From positions 62,001 through 126,000 of the forward strand of contig NZ_JAOYFC010000003.1 in the NCBI RefSeq assembly GCF_025802015.1: 64,000 nt of DNA. Direction: 5' to 3'. A program made the translations under genes and the position numbers. Shown here one piece after another: positions 8,131 through 16,223 of the stretch. The stretch is from Falsihalocynthiibacter halioticoli. Lineage in GTDB: Bacteria > Pseudomonadota > Alphaproteobacteria > Rhodobacterales > Rhodobacteraceae. Position 1 is the stretch's first letter, and each line of letters begins with the position of its first letter. Under the pieces are notes generated by a model. That model saw nothing but the letters and a program-made list of their open reading frames with translations, was not told where the DNA came from and searched no databases.

Positions 8131-8749
8131 GAATGATATTTCCGATTCTTAGAATTCTGGCGTCAGTATCGGTTGCGCTTGGGAATTCTTCTAGTTCAAA
8201 TTTCCAATTTTGTTGCGCTTCCTTGATCTCCTGTTGCACCTTCGCCCCTTTTGGGAAAATGCTCACAGTTCCTTCAATACCGTGGCGCGTAGTAAACTCG
8301 AATAACAGATTCAAGGAAGCAAGCGCTCTTGCAGAAATTACATCTGCTCTTTGCGGTTCAAGCGTTTCTATACGTTCGGTCAGAACAGTAAACTTCGCTC
8401 CTGTTTCACGTGAAACAGTCCGAAGAAATGCGCATTTTCGTTGGTCGCTTTCAACCAAAGTGAATTTCGCTTCCGGTGTTTTCTCAGCACCTAGAATCGC
8501 CGCGACTGCACCAGGAAAACCTCCACCACTTCCAAGATCTAGCCAATGCGTAACGCGCGGCGCGAGTTGAAAAACCTGAATAGAATCAACAATATGGCGG
8601 CTCCAAAGATCAGAGAGCGTTGATTTCGCTACAAGGTTGATCCGTGGATTCCATTTTTTTACAAGCTCGGCATAGTCCTCAAGTCGCTCCACTGTTTCAC
8701 GTGAAACATCGTCGAGGTATGCTTCTACTGAAACAGGATTAGCCGACAC
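8123..8749 (-). CDS. rsmG: 16S rRNA (guanine527-N7)-methyltransferase RsmG
   Basis: RsmG (GidB) methylates G527 of 16S rRNA. The 208-residue product has the SAM-binding WLDLGSGGGFPG motif near residues 67-78 and the VISARALASL motif. The start is GTG at 8749, overlapping mnmG by 11 bp. Two parS sites are built into the coding sequence and encode V-S-R-E-T in both places (DDVSRETVER and TVSRETGAKF). Alphaproteobacterial rsmG genes commonly carry such sites. Confidence 0.96.
   Translation of the reverse strand: MSANPVSVEAYLDDVSRETVERLEDYAELVKKWNPRINLVAKSTLSDLWSRHIVDSIQVFQLAPRVTHWLDLGSGGGFPGAVAAILGAEKTPEAKFTLVESDQRKCAFLRTVSRETGAKFTVLTERIETLEPQRADVISARALASLNLLFEFTTRHGIEGTVSIFPKGAKVQQEIKEAQQNWKFELEEFPSATDTDARILRIGNIIHV
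8402..8417. promoter_or_regulatory. parS site 1 (inside rsmG)
   Basis: A perfect 16-bp copy of the ParB-binding palindrome TGTTTCACGTGAAACA, within the rsmG codons for VSRET. Confidence 0.95.
8693..8708. promoter_or_regulatory. parS site 2 (near the 5' end of rsmG)
   Basis: A second perfect TGTTTCACGTGAAACA copy, 291 bp from the first, again encoding VSRET in RsmG. Confidence 0.95.
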
Positions 8750-10622
8750 TTTTGCTGCTCTTCTCGAGTTTACGCGCGGTGGCCAACAAAAGAGTTAGCG
8801 CTGCAGGTGTCATCCCTTGAATACGGCCAGCCTGTGCAATCGAACTTGGTCGGGCGTTCGCAAGCTTCAGACGCAATTCATTTGAGAGGCCATCAAGCGA
8901 GGCATAATCAAAGTCCTTTGGCAAAGATTGCGCTTCATCCCGTTTAATCGCATCAACATCCTTACGCTGCCGCTCAATATAAATCGAATACGCGGCATCT
9001 CGCGAGACCTGCTCCTGTATTGTCGGATCAATCTGTTGAAGCGATTCATCAAGCCCCGCTACGACATCAAAGGTAACTTCTGGAATTGAAAGTGCTTCGA
9101 ATGCTGTTTTCCGAGGGCCGTCCTTATTGATTTTGACGCCCGCGTCGGCGAGTTGCCGCGAAGTAACGGAAATCGACTTTAGCTGATTTGTGGCGCTCTC
9201 AAGCTGCTCTGATTTCTTTGCGAACGCCGCTTTTCTTTCTTCGCCAACGCATCCGAGCGAAATACCAAGCGGCGTCAGCCTTTGATCAGCATTGTCGGCG
9301 CGCAACGAAAGCCGGAATTCAGCACGCGACGTAAACATACGATAAGGTTCCGAAACGCCGCGCGTGACAAGGTCGTCAATCATCACGCCAATGTATGACT
9401 CCGCCCTGCTGAAAATAACCGGCTCAACCTCTTTCGCCTTGCGCGCAGCATTCAACCCAGCAACCAATCCTTGCGCGGCCGCTTCTTCATAGCCGGTGGT
9501 TCCGTTGATCTGGCCAGCCAAAAACAGGCCTGGAACGTTCTTCAGTTCGAGCGTCGGAGACAACGCAACCGGGTCAATATAGTCATACTCAATCGCATAA
9601 CCCGGCTGAATTATCTTTGTGTTTTCAAGACCATAAATTGAATGAACGTAATCTTCCTGAACATCCGCAGGCAAAGAGGTTGAGATCCCGTTCGGGTAAA
9701 CCGTGTGGTCATCAAGCCCTTCCGGCTCTAGAAATATCTGGTGCGAACTCTTCTCTGCAAACCGAACGACTTTGTCTTCGATTGAAGGGCAGTACCGTGG
9801 CCCTACGCCTTCGATATGGCCGCCGTACATTGCAGATTTTTCTAAGTTCGCGCGGATAATCTCATGTGTCTTTTCATTCGTATGAGTAATCCCGCAGGAG
9901 ATTTGCGGCACGGAAACCGAGTTTGACATAAAGGAGAACAAGACCGGATCCTCGTCTCCGGGTTGCATCTCGAGGTCATCCCAACGAATTGTACGCCCAT
10001 CGAGTCGCGGCGGTGTCCCTGTTTTCAAACGGCTAAGCGGAAGATCGAAGGAATCAATTCGTTCCGCAAGCTTGGTGGAGGGTTTATCACCCATCCTTCC
10101 GCCAGGTCTCCGCTCGTCACCAATGTGAATTACGCCGCGCAAGAATGTTCCTGTTGTTAAAACAACAGCTTTTGAAGAAATTTCAGAGCCATCCGCGAGC
10201 ACAATCCCACAGACACTTCCTTGCTCCATCAGAAAATCAGCGGCTTCGCCCTCGATAACGGTAAGTCCTTCGCAAGCTTCTATCTCTTGGAGCATCGACT
10301 CGCGGTAAATCTTTCTATCAGCTTGTGCGCGCGGTCCTTGAACGGCTGGCCCCTTGCGCCGATTCAGCAAACGAAACTGGATTCCAGCTTTATCCGCAAC
10401 GCGACCCATAACGCCATCGAGCGCATCAATCTCCCGAACCAAGTGGCCTTTTCCCAAACCACCTATTGCAGGGTTGCAAGACATTACACCGATTCCAGAA
10501 CGCTTTAACGTTACAAGAGCAGTTTTCGCGCCAAAGCGGGCGGCTGCATGTGCTGCATCTGCACCCGCATGGCCACCACCAACAACGATTACGTCAAAAT
10601 CCGAATGTTTCACGTGAAACAC
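8739..10622 (-). CDS. mnmG: tRNA uridine-34 5-carboxymethylaminomethyl modification enzyme MnmG
   Basis: MnmG (GidA) works with MnmE in FAD- and folate-dependent modification of the wobble uridine of several tRNAs. The 627-residue product has the FAD-binding GGGHAGADAAHAAARFG, the ATTGTFLRG-like TTGTFLRGVIHIG segment, the two CNP/CG cysteine motifs (SCNPAIGGLGKG) and the C-terminal MnmE-binding helical domain. The start is GTG 10622, giving MFHVKHS; these first codons are a perfect parS site. It overlaps rsmG and lies 3 bp from mnmE. Confidence 0.97.
   Translation of the reverse strand: MFHVKHSDFDVIVVGGGHAGADAAHAAARFGAKTALVTLKRSGIGVMSCNPAIGGLGKGHLVREIDALDGVMGRVADKAGIQFRLLNRRKGPAVQGPRAQADRKIYRESMLQEIEACEGLTVIEGEAADFLMEQGSVCGIVLADGSEISSKAVVLTTGTFLRGVIHIGDERRPGGRMGDKPSTKLAERIDSFDLPLSRLKTGTPPRLDGRTIRWDDLEMQPGDEDPVLFSFMSNSVSVPQISCGITHTNEKTHEIIRANLEKSAMYGGHIEGVGPRYCPSIEDKVVRFAEKSSHQIFLEPEGLDDHTVYPNGISTSLPADVQEDYVHSIYGLENTKIIQPGYAIEYDYIDPVALSPTLELKNVPGLFLAGQINGTTGYEEAAAQGLVAGLNAARKAKEVEPVIFSRAESYIGVMIDDLVTRGVSEPYRMFTSRAEFRLSLRADNADQRLTPLGISLGCVGEERKAAFAKKSEQLESATNQLKSISVTSRQLADAGVKINKDGPRKTAFEALSIPEVTFDVVAGLDESLQQIDPTIQEQVSRDAAYSIYIERQRKDVDAIKRDEAQSLPKDFDYASLDGLSNELRLKLANARPSSIAQAGRIQGMTPAALTLLLATARKLEKSSKSVG
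10606..10621. promoter_or_regulatory. parS site 3 (first codons of mnmG)
   Basis: A third perfect TGTTTCACGTGAAACA, beginning one base into the GTG start codon of mnmG and encoding residues 2-6 (FHVKH). ParB loading here would cover the translation start region of mnmG. Confidence 0.95.
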
Positions 10623-10625
10623 TCC

Positions 10626-11906
10626 TTACTTACCCAAGCAAAAACTTGCGAATATTTCATCCAACAGATGCTCAACATCCACACGGCCGACAATTGAATC
10701 CAGAGCTCGAACAACGCTCCGAAGTTCTTCGGCAGCCAGTTCAGCGCGCTCTTCACCACGCAATACCTCAAGTCGGGCTGATTCTAAAGCCTCGATTCCT
10801 TGATCAATAGCCACACGATGACGCTCATGCGTCGCTGTTACAGCACCTTGTGCCCTTTCAGACAGGATGCTTGATATATTGTGGACGAGCATAGAAACAC
10901 CGTCGCCGGTTTTTCCAGACACGCCCGGTTTTCCGCTTATGTCAGACTTGCCGGACACTTGGATATCATCCTCTTCCGGCTTCAATCCGCGAAAACCGCC
11001 TTCGTCAGCAGATAAGAAAACACGAAGGTCGGCATGTTTTGCCCGCTCAATAGCGCGTTCGATTCCGATACCTTCGACATGATCCTCAGTTTCGCGCAAT
11101 CCAGCAGTATCAAGAAACGTGACTGCAAGCCCGTTCAAATCCATTCTGACTTCGATGACATCGCGCGTGGTTCCGGCAAATTCAGATGTAATCGCAGCCT
11201 CTCGCCCCGCAAGAGCGTTTAGCAAGGTCGACTTCCCCGCATTAGGCGGCCCAACAATAGCGACCTCAAACCCTTCGCGAATCCGTTCGGAAATGTAGCT
11301 CCCCTTGGATTCCGCCTTTAGTTCATCGCTTACGCGATCGATAAGTTCCAGAACCTCAGGCGAAACATCGACCGGAACCTCTTCGTCAGCGAAATCAATT
11401 GTAGCTTCAAGAAGAGCCGCCGCTCGGATCAGGTCTGTGCGCCAACGTTCGGCCTTCTCGCCCAGCGCACCAGACAAGACTTTCAATGCCTGCCTACGCT
11501 GCGCCTCTGTCTCGGCGTCAATGAGATCTGCGAGGCCTTCGACCTGCGCAAGATCAAGGCATCCATTTTCAAGAGCACGCCTTGTGAATTCTCCGGGTTC
11601 GGCAAGGCGCAAGCCAGCTATCTTTGAAAGCGCGGCCAAGGTTGCACGTATTGTTGCCACAGAACCATGCAGATGCAGTTCTGTGACTGCCTCACCTGTA
11701 AAGCTCGCGCCCTCTGGAAAACAAAGCACCAAAGCCTCATCCACCAGAACATCATCAACAACAAGCCGCCTTAACGCTGCCTTCCGTAGCGCGGGTCGTT
11801 CTACGCCAAAATGGGAAAGACACGCATGCGCAAGCGGTCCGGAAATCCGAACCACAGCGACGCCGGCCTTGCCGGTCGCAGAAGCGAGAGCGTAAATCGT
11901 ATCCAT
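10626..11906 (-). CDS. mnmE: tRNA modification GTPase MnmE
   Basis: MnmE (TrmE) is the folate-binding GTPase partner of MnmG. The 426-residue product starts MDTIYALASATGKAGVAVVR, has an N-terminal tetrahydrofolate-binding domain, a helical domain, an inserted G domain with GPPNAGKST and DTAGLRE, and the conserved C-terminal FCLGK ending whose cysteine is essential. The G-domain insert around residues 305-330 contains a glycine/serine-rich GKSDISGKPGVSGKTGDGV stretch that looks like a species-specific expansion. Confidence 0.96.
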   Translation of the reverse strand: MDTIYALASATGKAGVAVVRISGPLAHACLSHFGVERPALRKAALRRLVVDDVLVDEALVLCFPEGASFTGEAVTELHLHGSVATIRATLAALSKIAGLRLAEPGEFTRRALENGCLDLAQVEGLADLIDAETEAQRRQALKVLSGALGEKAERWRTDLIRAAALLEATIDFADEEVPVDVSPEVLELIDRVSDELKAESKGSYISERIREGFEVAIVGPPNAGKSTLLNALAGREAAITSEFAGTTRDVIEVRMDLNGLAVTFLDTAGLRETEDHVEGIGIERAIERAKHADLRVFLSADEGGFRGLKPEEDDIQVSGKSDISGKPGVSGKTGDGVSMLVHNISSILSERAQGAVTATHERHRVAIDQGIEALESARLEVLRGEERAELAAEELRSVVRALDSIVGRVDVEHLLDEIFASFCLGK

Positions 11907-11940
11907 GTTAAACCGTTGTTATTAAACAACAATTACCAAA

Positions 11941-13212
11941 TCAGGTATTCATTGAATCGAAGAAGTCAGAGTTGGTCTTGGTTTGCTTCAGCTTGGAAAT
12001 CAAGAACTCGATCGCATCTGTTGTACCCATCGGATTGAGGATACGGCGCAGGACGAAAGTTTTCTGAAGATCAACTTTATCAACCAGCAGGTCTTCTTTC
12101 CGTGTACCGGATTTTAGAATATCCATCGCAGGGAATACGCGCTTATCGGCAACCTTACGATCAAGAACGATCTCGCTGTTACCTGTACCTTTGAATTCTT
12201 CAAAGATCACTTCGTCCATCCGCGAACCGGTATCAATCAACGCTGTCGCAATAATGGTGAGCGAGCCACCTTCTTCGATATTCCGCGCAGCACCAAAGAA
12301 CCGCTTCGGACGTTGCAGCGCGTTGGCATCCACACCACCAGTCAGAACCTTACCAGAGGATGGTACAACAGTGTTGAAGGCACGACCAAGGCGCGTGATC
12401 GAGTCAAGCAGGATCACAACATCGCGCTTGTGCTCAACAAGGCGCTTGGCCTTTTCGATCACCATTTCAGAAACGGCTACGTGGCGGGTCGCTGGCTCAT
12501 CGAAGGTTGAAGATACAACTTCGCCCTTCACGCTGCGCTGCATGTCTGTAACTTCTTCTGGGCGCTCGTCGATCAACAGAACAATCAGATAGCACTCAGG
12601 GTGGTTCTTTTCGATGCTGGAGGCGATATTCTGCAGCAGAACGGTTTTACCTGTCCGTGGCGGCGCGACGATCAACGAACGCTGCCCTTTCCCGATTGGC
12701 GCTACAAGGTCGATGATGCGCGCAGAACGATCCTTGGTTGTTGGATCATCAGTTTCCATCTTGAGCCGCTCGTCTGGATACAGCGGTGTCAAGTTATCGA
12801 AGTTAATCTTATGCTTAGCACGCTCAGGCTCTTCGAAGTTGATCGCTGTGACCTTTGTCATCGCGAAATAACGTTCGTTATCGCCAGGTGCCTTAATCAA
12901 CCCGTCAACGGTATCGCCGGTGCGCATAGAGAAAGACCGGATCATTTCAGGAGAGACATAAATATCATCCGGACCGGGAAGATAGTTCGCTTCCGGGCTC
13001 CGAAGGAAGCCAAAACCATCCTGAAGCACTTCAAGAACACCGTCTCCAGATACTTCCCAACCTTCGTCTGCACGTTCCCGCAGAATGTGGAACATGATCT
13101 CGCCCTTGCGCATTGTTGAGGCGTTTTCAATCTCGAGATCTTCGGCCATCGACAAAAGGTCTTTTGGCTTTAGCTGTTTCAGCTCGGCAAGAGTGAGGGA
13201 TTGATTTGTCAT
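11941..13212 (-). CDS. rho: Transcription termination factor Rho
   Basis: Rho is the hexameric RNA helicase that ends transcription at untranslated, C-rich RNA. The 423-residue product has the N-terminal Rho-N helical domain (LTLAELKQLKPKDLLSMAE), the RNA-binding CSD with GFGFLRSPEANYLPGPDDIYV, the Walker A PPRTGKTVLLQ and the Q/R-loop region LGRAFNTVVPSSGK. I chose ATG 13212 (MTNQSLTL); a 23-residue longer frame from 13281 has no family support. The 124-bp leader up to hemJ contains an imperfect hairpin (13291-13314). Confidence 0.97.
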   Translation of the reverse strand: MTNQSLTLAELKQLKPKDLLSMAEDLEIENASTMRKGEIMFHILRERADEGWEVSGDGVLEVLQDGFGFLRSPEANYLPGPDDIYVSPEMIRSFSMRTGDTVDGLIKAPGDNERYFAMTKVTAINFEEPERAKHKINFDNLTPLYPDERLKMETDDPTTKDRSARIIDLVAPIGKGQRSLIVAPPRTGKTVLLQNIASSIEKNHPECYLIVLLIDERPEEVTDMQRSVKGEVVSSTFDEPATRHVAVSEMVIEKAKRLVEHKRDVVILLDSITRLGRAFNTVVPSSGKVLTGGVDANALQRPKRFFGAARNIEEGGSLTIIATALIDTGSRMDEVIFEEFKGTGNSEIVLDRKVADKRVFPAMDILKSGTRKEDLLVDKVDLQKTFVLRRILNPMGTTDAIEFLISKLKQTKTNSDFFDSMNT

Positions 13213-13336
13213 GGAGATACGTCCTGATCCGGCCTGAACAGGCGCGCGGATGATTTTTGAATACAAATAGAAAGCAAGCAACCGGACGGCTGCCTACTCG
13301 CTACATAGGAGGCAAATGAGTTTGAGTCAATCCAAC

Positions 13337-13789
13337 TTAGAATGGGCGCGCAATTATAGAAACAACGATAATCACCAAAAGCACGGTCGGGACTTCGTTC
13401 AGCATCCGATAATAGCGACCCGACTTCTCGTTCTCACCCCGTTCAAAGGCCTTCCGATACCGAGACAACATCCCATGCACTCCGGACAGGGCCAGAACGC
13501 TTGCAAACTTCGTATAAGGCCACACAGCGCTCCAATCGATAACTCCAGGCGTGAGCACAAGGAGAATACCAAACAGCCACGCCGCATTCATTGCAGGATT
13601 GATGATCACCTTAATCAATCGCCGTTCCATGAGTTGAAAGAGTTTGTCAGTCTCACTGCCCTTCTCAACGCTTTCGACGTGATAAACAAATAAGCGGGGC
13701 AAATAGAACATCCCCGCCATCCACGCGAAAACAGAAATCACATGTAGGCATTTAATCCAAAGATAGAATGGCAAGAGAAATTCAAACAT
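13337..13789 (-). CDS. hemJ: Protoporphyrinogen IX oxidase HemJ
   Basis: HemJ oxidizes protoporphyrinogen IX to protoporphyrin IX in many alphaproteobacteria. The 150-residue product has four or more hydrophobic helices and the family motifs LWIKCLHVISVFAWMAGMFYLPRLFVYH (both catalytic-type histidines; shown in part) and MLNEVPT near the C-terminus. I chose ATG 13789; a GTG one codon earlier is possible. It is the last gene before the putative origin and reads toward rho. The neighbouring heme gene hemE, often here in relatives, is not present. Confidence 0.92.
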   Translation of the reverse strand: MFEFLLPFYLWIKCLHVISVFAWMAGMFYLPRLFVYHVESVEKGSETDKLFQLMERRLIKVIINPAMNAAWLFGILLVLTPGVIDWSAVWPYTKFASVLALSGVHGMLSRYRKAFERGENEKSGRYYRMLNEVPTVLLVIIVVSIIARPF

Positions 13790-14194
13790 CACTGCTCCTC
13801 ATAGTTTGGCCAATCTATAATAATAAATAGAAAGAAGATAAAAGGATGATGATTATGTAGTGGGATGAAATTCTGTGGATTATTGAATCTTCCCGCGTTT
13901 TATACATGAAGGGAATTTTCAAAGAGAGATCAAAATGATTCTGTGGAGTATCTGATTTAATCTATGAATAATAATAATTTAGATCAAAATGACTTGTGGA
14001 CTGACTCTGTAGAGAAATCTGGTAACCAGCGTGGTTTAAGGTTATCCACGGAAAATAATTATCCTAACCCACAGTGCATATAATCCCTGAACAGACGCAT
14101 AAATGGCAGGGTTTCCCCAGCCGCTCGATCAGGGACCTGTTACCCACAATTTCATCCGCGGAGTTTCCGTGTAATAATCCACAGGTTCATACAC
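13790..14194. other. Putative chromosomal origin of replication (oriC)
   Basis: A 405-bp gene-free, AT-rich gap between hemJ and maf. DnaA-box-like 9-mers (consensus TTATCCACA): minus strand at 13874-13882 (TAATCCACA), 13942-13950 (TACTCCACA), 13995-14003 (CAGTCCACA); plus strand at 14042-14050 (TTATCCACG), 14065-14073 (TAACCCACA), 14140-14148 (TTACCCACA), 14175-14183 (TAATCCACA). The two groups face each other. AT-rich stretches at 13815-13860 and 13955-13980 could unwind. Two CcrM-type GANTC sites lie at 13885 and 14003, and an imperfect CtrA-like TTAA-N7-ATAA at 13957. parABS and mnmG-rho on one side and maf-aroE-coaE-dnaQ on the other match the origin flanks of Caulobacter relatives. Confidence 0.85.
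13928..14000 (+). repeat. Imperfect direct repeat in oriC, each copy ending in a DnaA half-box
   Basis: GATCAAAATGATTCTGTGGA (13928-13947) recurs as GATCAAAATGACTTGTGGA (13982-14000), 54 bp apart, with one substitution and a one-base deletion. Each copy runs into a TGTGGA DnaA-box core, so the pair resembles origin iterons. Confidence 0.7.
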
Positions 14195-14794
14195 ATGCCC
14201 TCTGACATCATTCTTGCTTCCGGCTCTTCAATTCGCTGCGACATGCTTCAAAACGCGGAAGTACCGTTCTCCGTTGATGCACCGAATATTGATGAGAGCA
14301 CGATAAAAGAGGCCTTGTCAGCACGAAAGGAAGGTGCAGAGGCTATTGCGCTCGCTTTAGCTACGGAGAAGGCCCTAGCGATAAGTCGGAAGCAAACATC
14401 GGCATGCGTGATCGGCTGTGACCAGACGCTCGAATTTGAAGGCGCGTTATTAAGTAAAGCGACATCGAAAGAGCAGCAGCTTGCGCAACTCGTACGTCTT
14501 CAGGGCAAGCCGCATTTTCTGCACTCGGCTGTTGTTGTCTGTGAAGATGGTAAGCCCGTTTGGCATCACGTGAGTTCGGTACGTCTAGAGATGCGAACCT
14601 GTTCTCACTCCTATTTGCGCGACTATGTCGAAAGGAATTGGCAACAAATTCGCCACTGTGTCGGAGGCTATCAACTCGAAAAAGAGGGTGTGCGCTTGTT
14701 TAGCCGCATCGAAGGAGACTATTTTACGGTTCTGGGGCTCCCTTTGTTAGAGCTTCTGTCCTATCTGGCATCGCAAGGAAAACTGTCAACATGA
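14195..14794 (+). CDS. maf: Maf-family nucleotide pyrophosphatase
   Basis: Maf-like proteins hydrolyse nucleoside triphosphates, often modified ones, and are linked to division arrest and dTTP/UTP control. The 199-residue product has the N-terminal ILASGSSIRCDML motif (family form LASxSPxR), a VIGCDQTLE segment around the catalytic aspartate and the GGYQLEKEGVRLF motif. First gene to the right of oriC and head of the maf-aroE-coaE-dnaQ operon; the last four bases overlap aroE. Substrate preference cannot be read from the sequence. Confidence 0.92.
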   Translation: MPSDIILASGSSIRCDMLQNAEVPFSVDAPNIDESTIKEALSARKEGAEAIALALATEKALAISRKQTSACVIGCDQTLEFEGALLSKATSKEQQLAQLVRLQGKPHFLHSAVVVCEDGKPVWHHVSSVRLEMRTCSHSYLRDYVERNWQQIRHCVGGYQLEKEGVRLFSRIEGDYFTVLGLPLLELLSYLASQGKLST

Positions 14795-15627
14795 GCGAAG
14801 AACGTATCCCACTGGCCGGCGTAATTGGATCTCCGATTGCACATAGCCGATCTCCCGCCGTTCATGGACATTGGCTAAAGAAGTACGGAATTCAGGGCTA
14901 TTATGTACCGATGCACATCGAACGCCCTGATCTGCGCGAAGCTATTCGGAATTTGCCAAAGCTCGGGTTCATTGGCGTAAACGTGACGATTCCTCATAAG
15001 GAAGAAGTTTTGGAGATGGCCGACCTGGTTACGGATCGTGCGGCGTTGATCGGCGCGGCCAATACTTTGATTTTCCGTGGGGACGGGAAAATTCACGCAG
15101 ATAATACAGATGGGTATGGTTTCATCGAAAACATTCGCCAAGGAGCGCCAGATTGGGAGCCGGACATCGGGCCAGCGGTTGTATTTGGTGCGGGCGGCGC
15201 GGCGCGGGCCGTAATCGCGAGCCTGCTTGAAGTTGGTGTTCCTGAAATTCTCCTGACCAACCGAACAAAAAACCGAGCGGAGGCGCTCAAAGGGGATTTC
15301 GGTAAGAAGGTCACCGTGGTTGATTGGGTGCAAGCTGGTAACATTCTTGAAGATGCCAAAACAGTGGTGAATACCACCTCGCTCGGGATGGATGGTGCAG
15401 CGGAGTTCAGGGTACCGCTTGACGGCCTTCGCAAAGGTACGCTGGTCACAGACCTTGTCTATACGCCGCTTAACACGCAACTGCTTTTGGAAGCTGAAGA
15501 GCGCGGATGCCAAACCGTGGATGGTCTTGGCATGCTTCTTCATCAAGCGGCGCCAGCATTTGAGCGCTGGTTTGGCGTGCGTCCTGAAGTTGACGAAGAA
15601 TTGCGCAACGTGGCGCTTTCAGCATGA
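14791..15627 (+). CDS. aroE: Shikimate dehydrogenase AroE
   Basis: AroE reduces 3-dehydroshikimate with NADPH in aromatic amino acid synthesis. The 278-residue product has the substrate-binding GSPIAHSRSPAVHG, the catalytic-lysine motif VNVTIPHKEEV, NTDGYGF, the dinucleotide-binding VFGAGGAARAV and the NRTKNRAE motif that favours NADPH. Full length. ATGA overlaps with maf upstream and coaE downstream indicate one transcript. Confidence 0.96.
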   Translation: MSEERIPLAGVIGSPIAHSRSPAVHGHWLKKYGIQGYYVPMHIERPDLREAIRNLPKLGFIGVNVTIPHKEEVLEMADLVTDRAALIGAANTLIFRGDGKIHADNTDGYGFIENIRQGAPDWEPDIGPAVVFGAGGAARAVIASLLEVGVPEILLTNRTKNRAEALKGDFGKKVTVVDWVQAGNILEDAKTVVNTTSLGMDGAAEFRVPLDGLRKGTLVTDLVYTPLNTQLLLEAEERGCQTVDGLGMLLHQAAPAFERWFGVRPEVDEELRNVALSA

Positions 15628-16223
15628 CGACCCCGTTCCTACTTGGCCTTACGGGTTCGATTGGGATGGGAAAATCAACCACAGCAAAAATGTTTGCGGA
15701 ACTCGGATGTGATGTCTGGGACGCTGATGCGGCGGTGCACCGTCTTTATGCGAGAGATGGCGCGGCGGTGGAGGCGGTCGCAAGTCTGCTTCCAGACGCG
15801 GTGTCGGATGGCGAGGTGCAGCGCGACGCCCTCAAATCGCACATTAAAGAAAATCCCGAGGTCCTCTCGAAAATCGAGGATATCGTTCATCCGCTTGTCG
15901 CCGAAGATCGCGCGCGGTTCATCGGGCAATCCAATGCCGAAATTGTTGTGCTCGATATCCCGCTGTTGTTTGAGAACGGGACAGAGTCAGAGTTTGATGC
16001 TGTCGCTGTTGTTTCGGTTGATCCAGACACCCAAAGAAAGCGCGTTATCGCGCGGGGTCAAATGAGCGAAGAGATGTTTGAGAAAATTCGCGCCAAGCAA
16101 ATGCCGAACGCCGAGAAAGAGGCGCGTGCAGATTTCGTTATTCCCACGTATAACCTCCGAGACGCAAAGAAGGCTGTTGAAACAATCGTCATGAAAATCA
16201 GAGCAGGAGAGATTCATGCGTGA
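15624..16223 (+). CDS. coaE: Dephospho-CoA kinase CoaE
   Basis: CoaE phosphorylates dephospho-CoA in the last step of coenzyme A synthesis. The 199-residue product has the P-loop GLTGSIGMGKSTT at residues 6-18, the WDADAAVHRLY segment and VLDIPLLFE. Overlaps aroE by four bases and dnaQ by eight. The coaE-dnaQ pairing next to the origin is usual in alphaproteobacteria. Confidence 0.96.
   Translation: MTTPFLLGLTGSIGMGKSTTAKMFAELGCDVWDADAAVHRLYARDGAAVEAVASLLPDAVSDGEVQRDALKSHIKENPEVLSKIEDIVHPLVAEDRARFIGQSNAEIVVLDIPLLFENGTESEFDAVAVVSVDPDTQRKRVIARGQMSEEMFEKIRAKQMPNAEKEARADFVIPTYNLRDAKKAVETIVMKIRAGEIHA

Noticed and set aside
11907..11940. AT-rich hairpin between mnmE and rho
   Set aside because: TTGTT/AACAA stem is weak and lacks a T-run; it may be a chance match.
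11305..13119. Antisense frames over mnmE and rho (up to 196 residues)
   Set aside because: Shadows of well-supported genes, without ribosome-binding sites or similarity.
13213..13336. Hairpin in the rho leader as a terminator for hemJ
   Set aside because: The stem is imperfect and no T-run follows on the minus strand.
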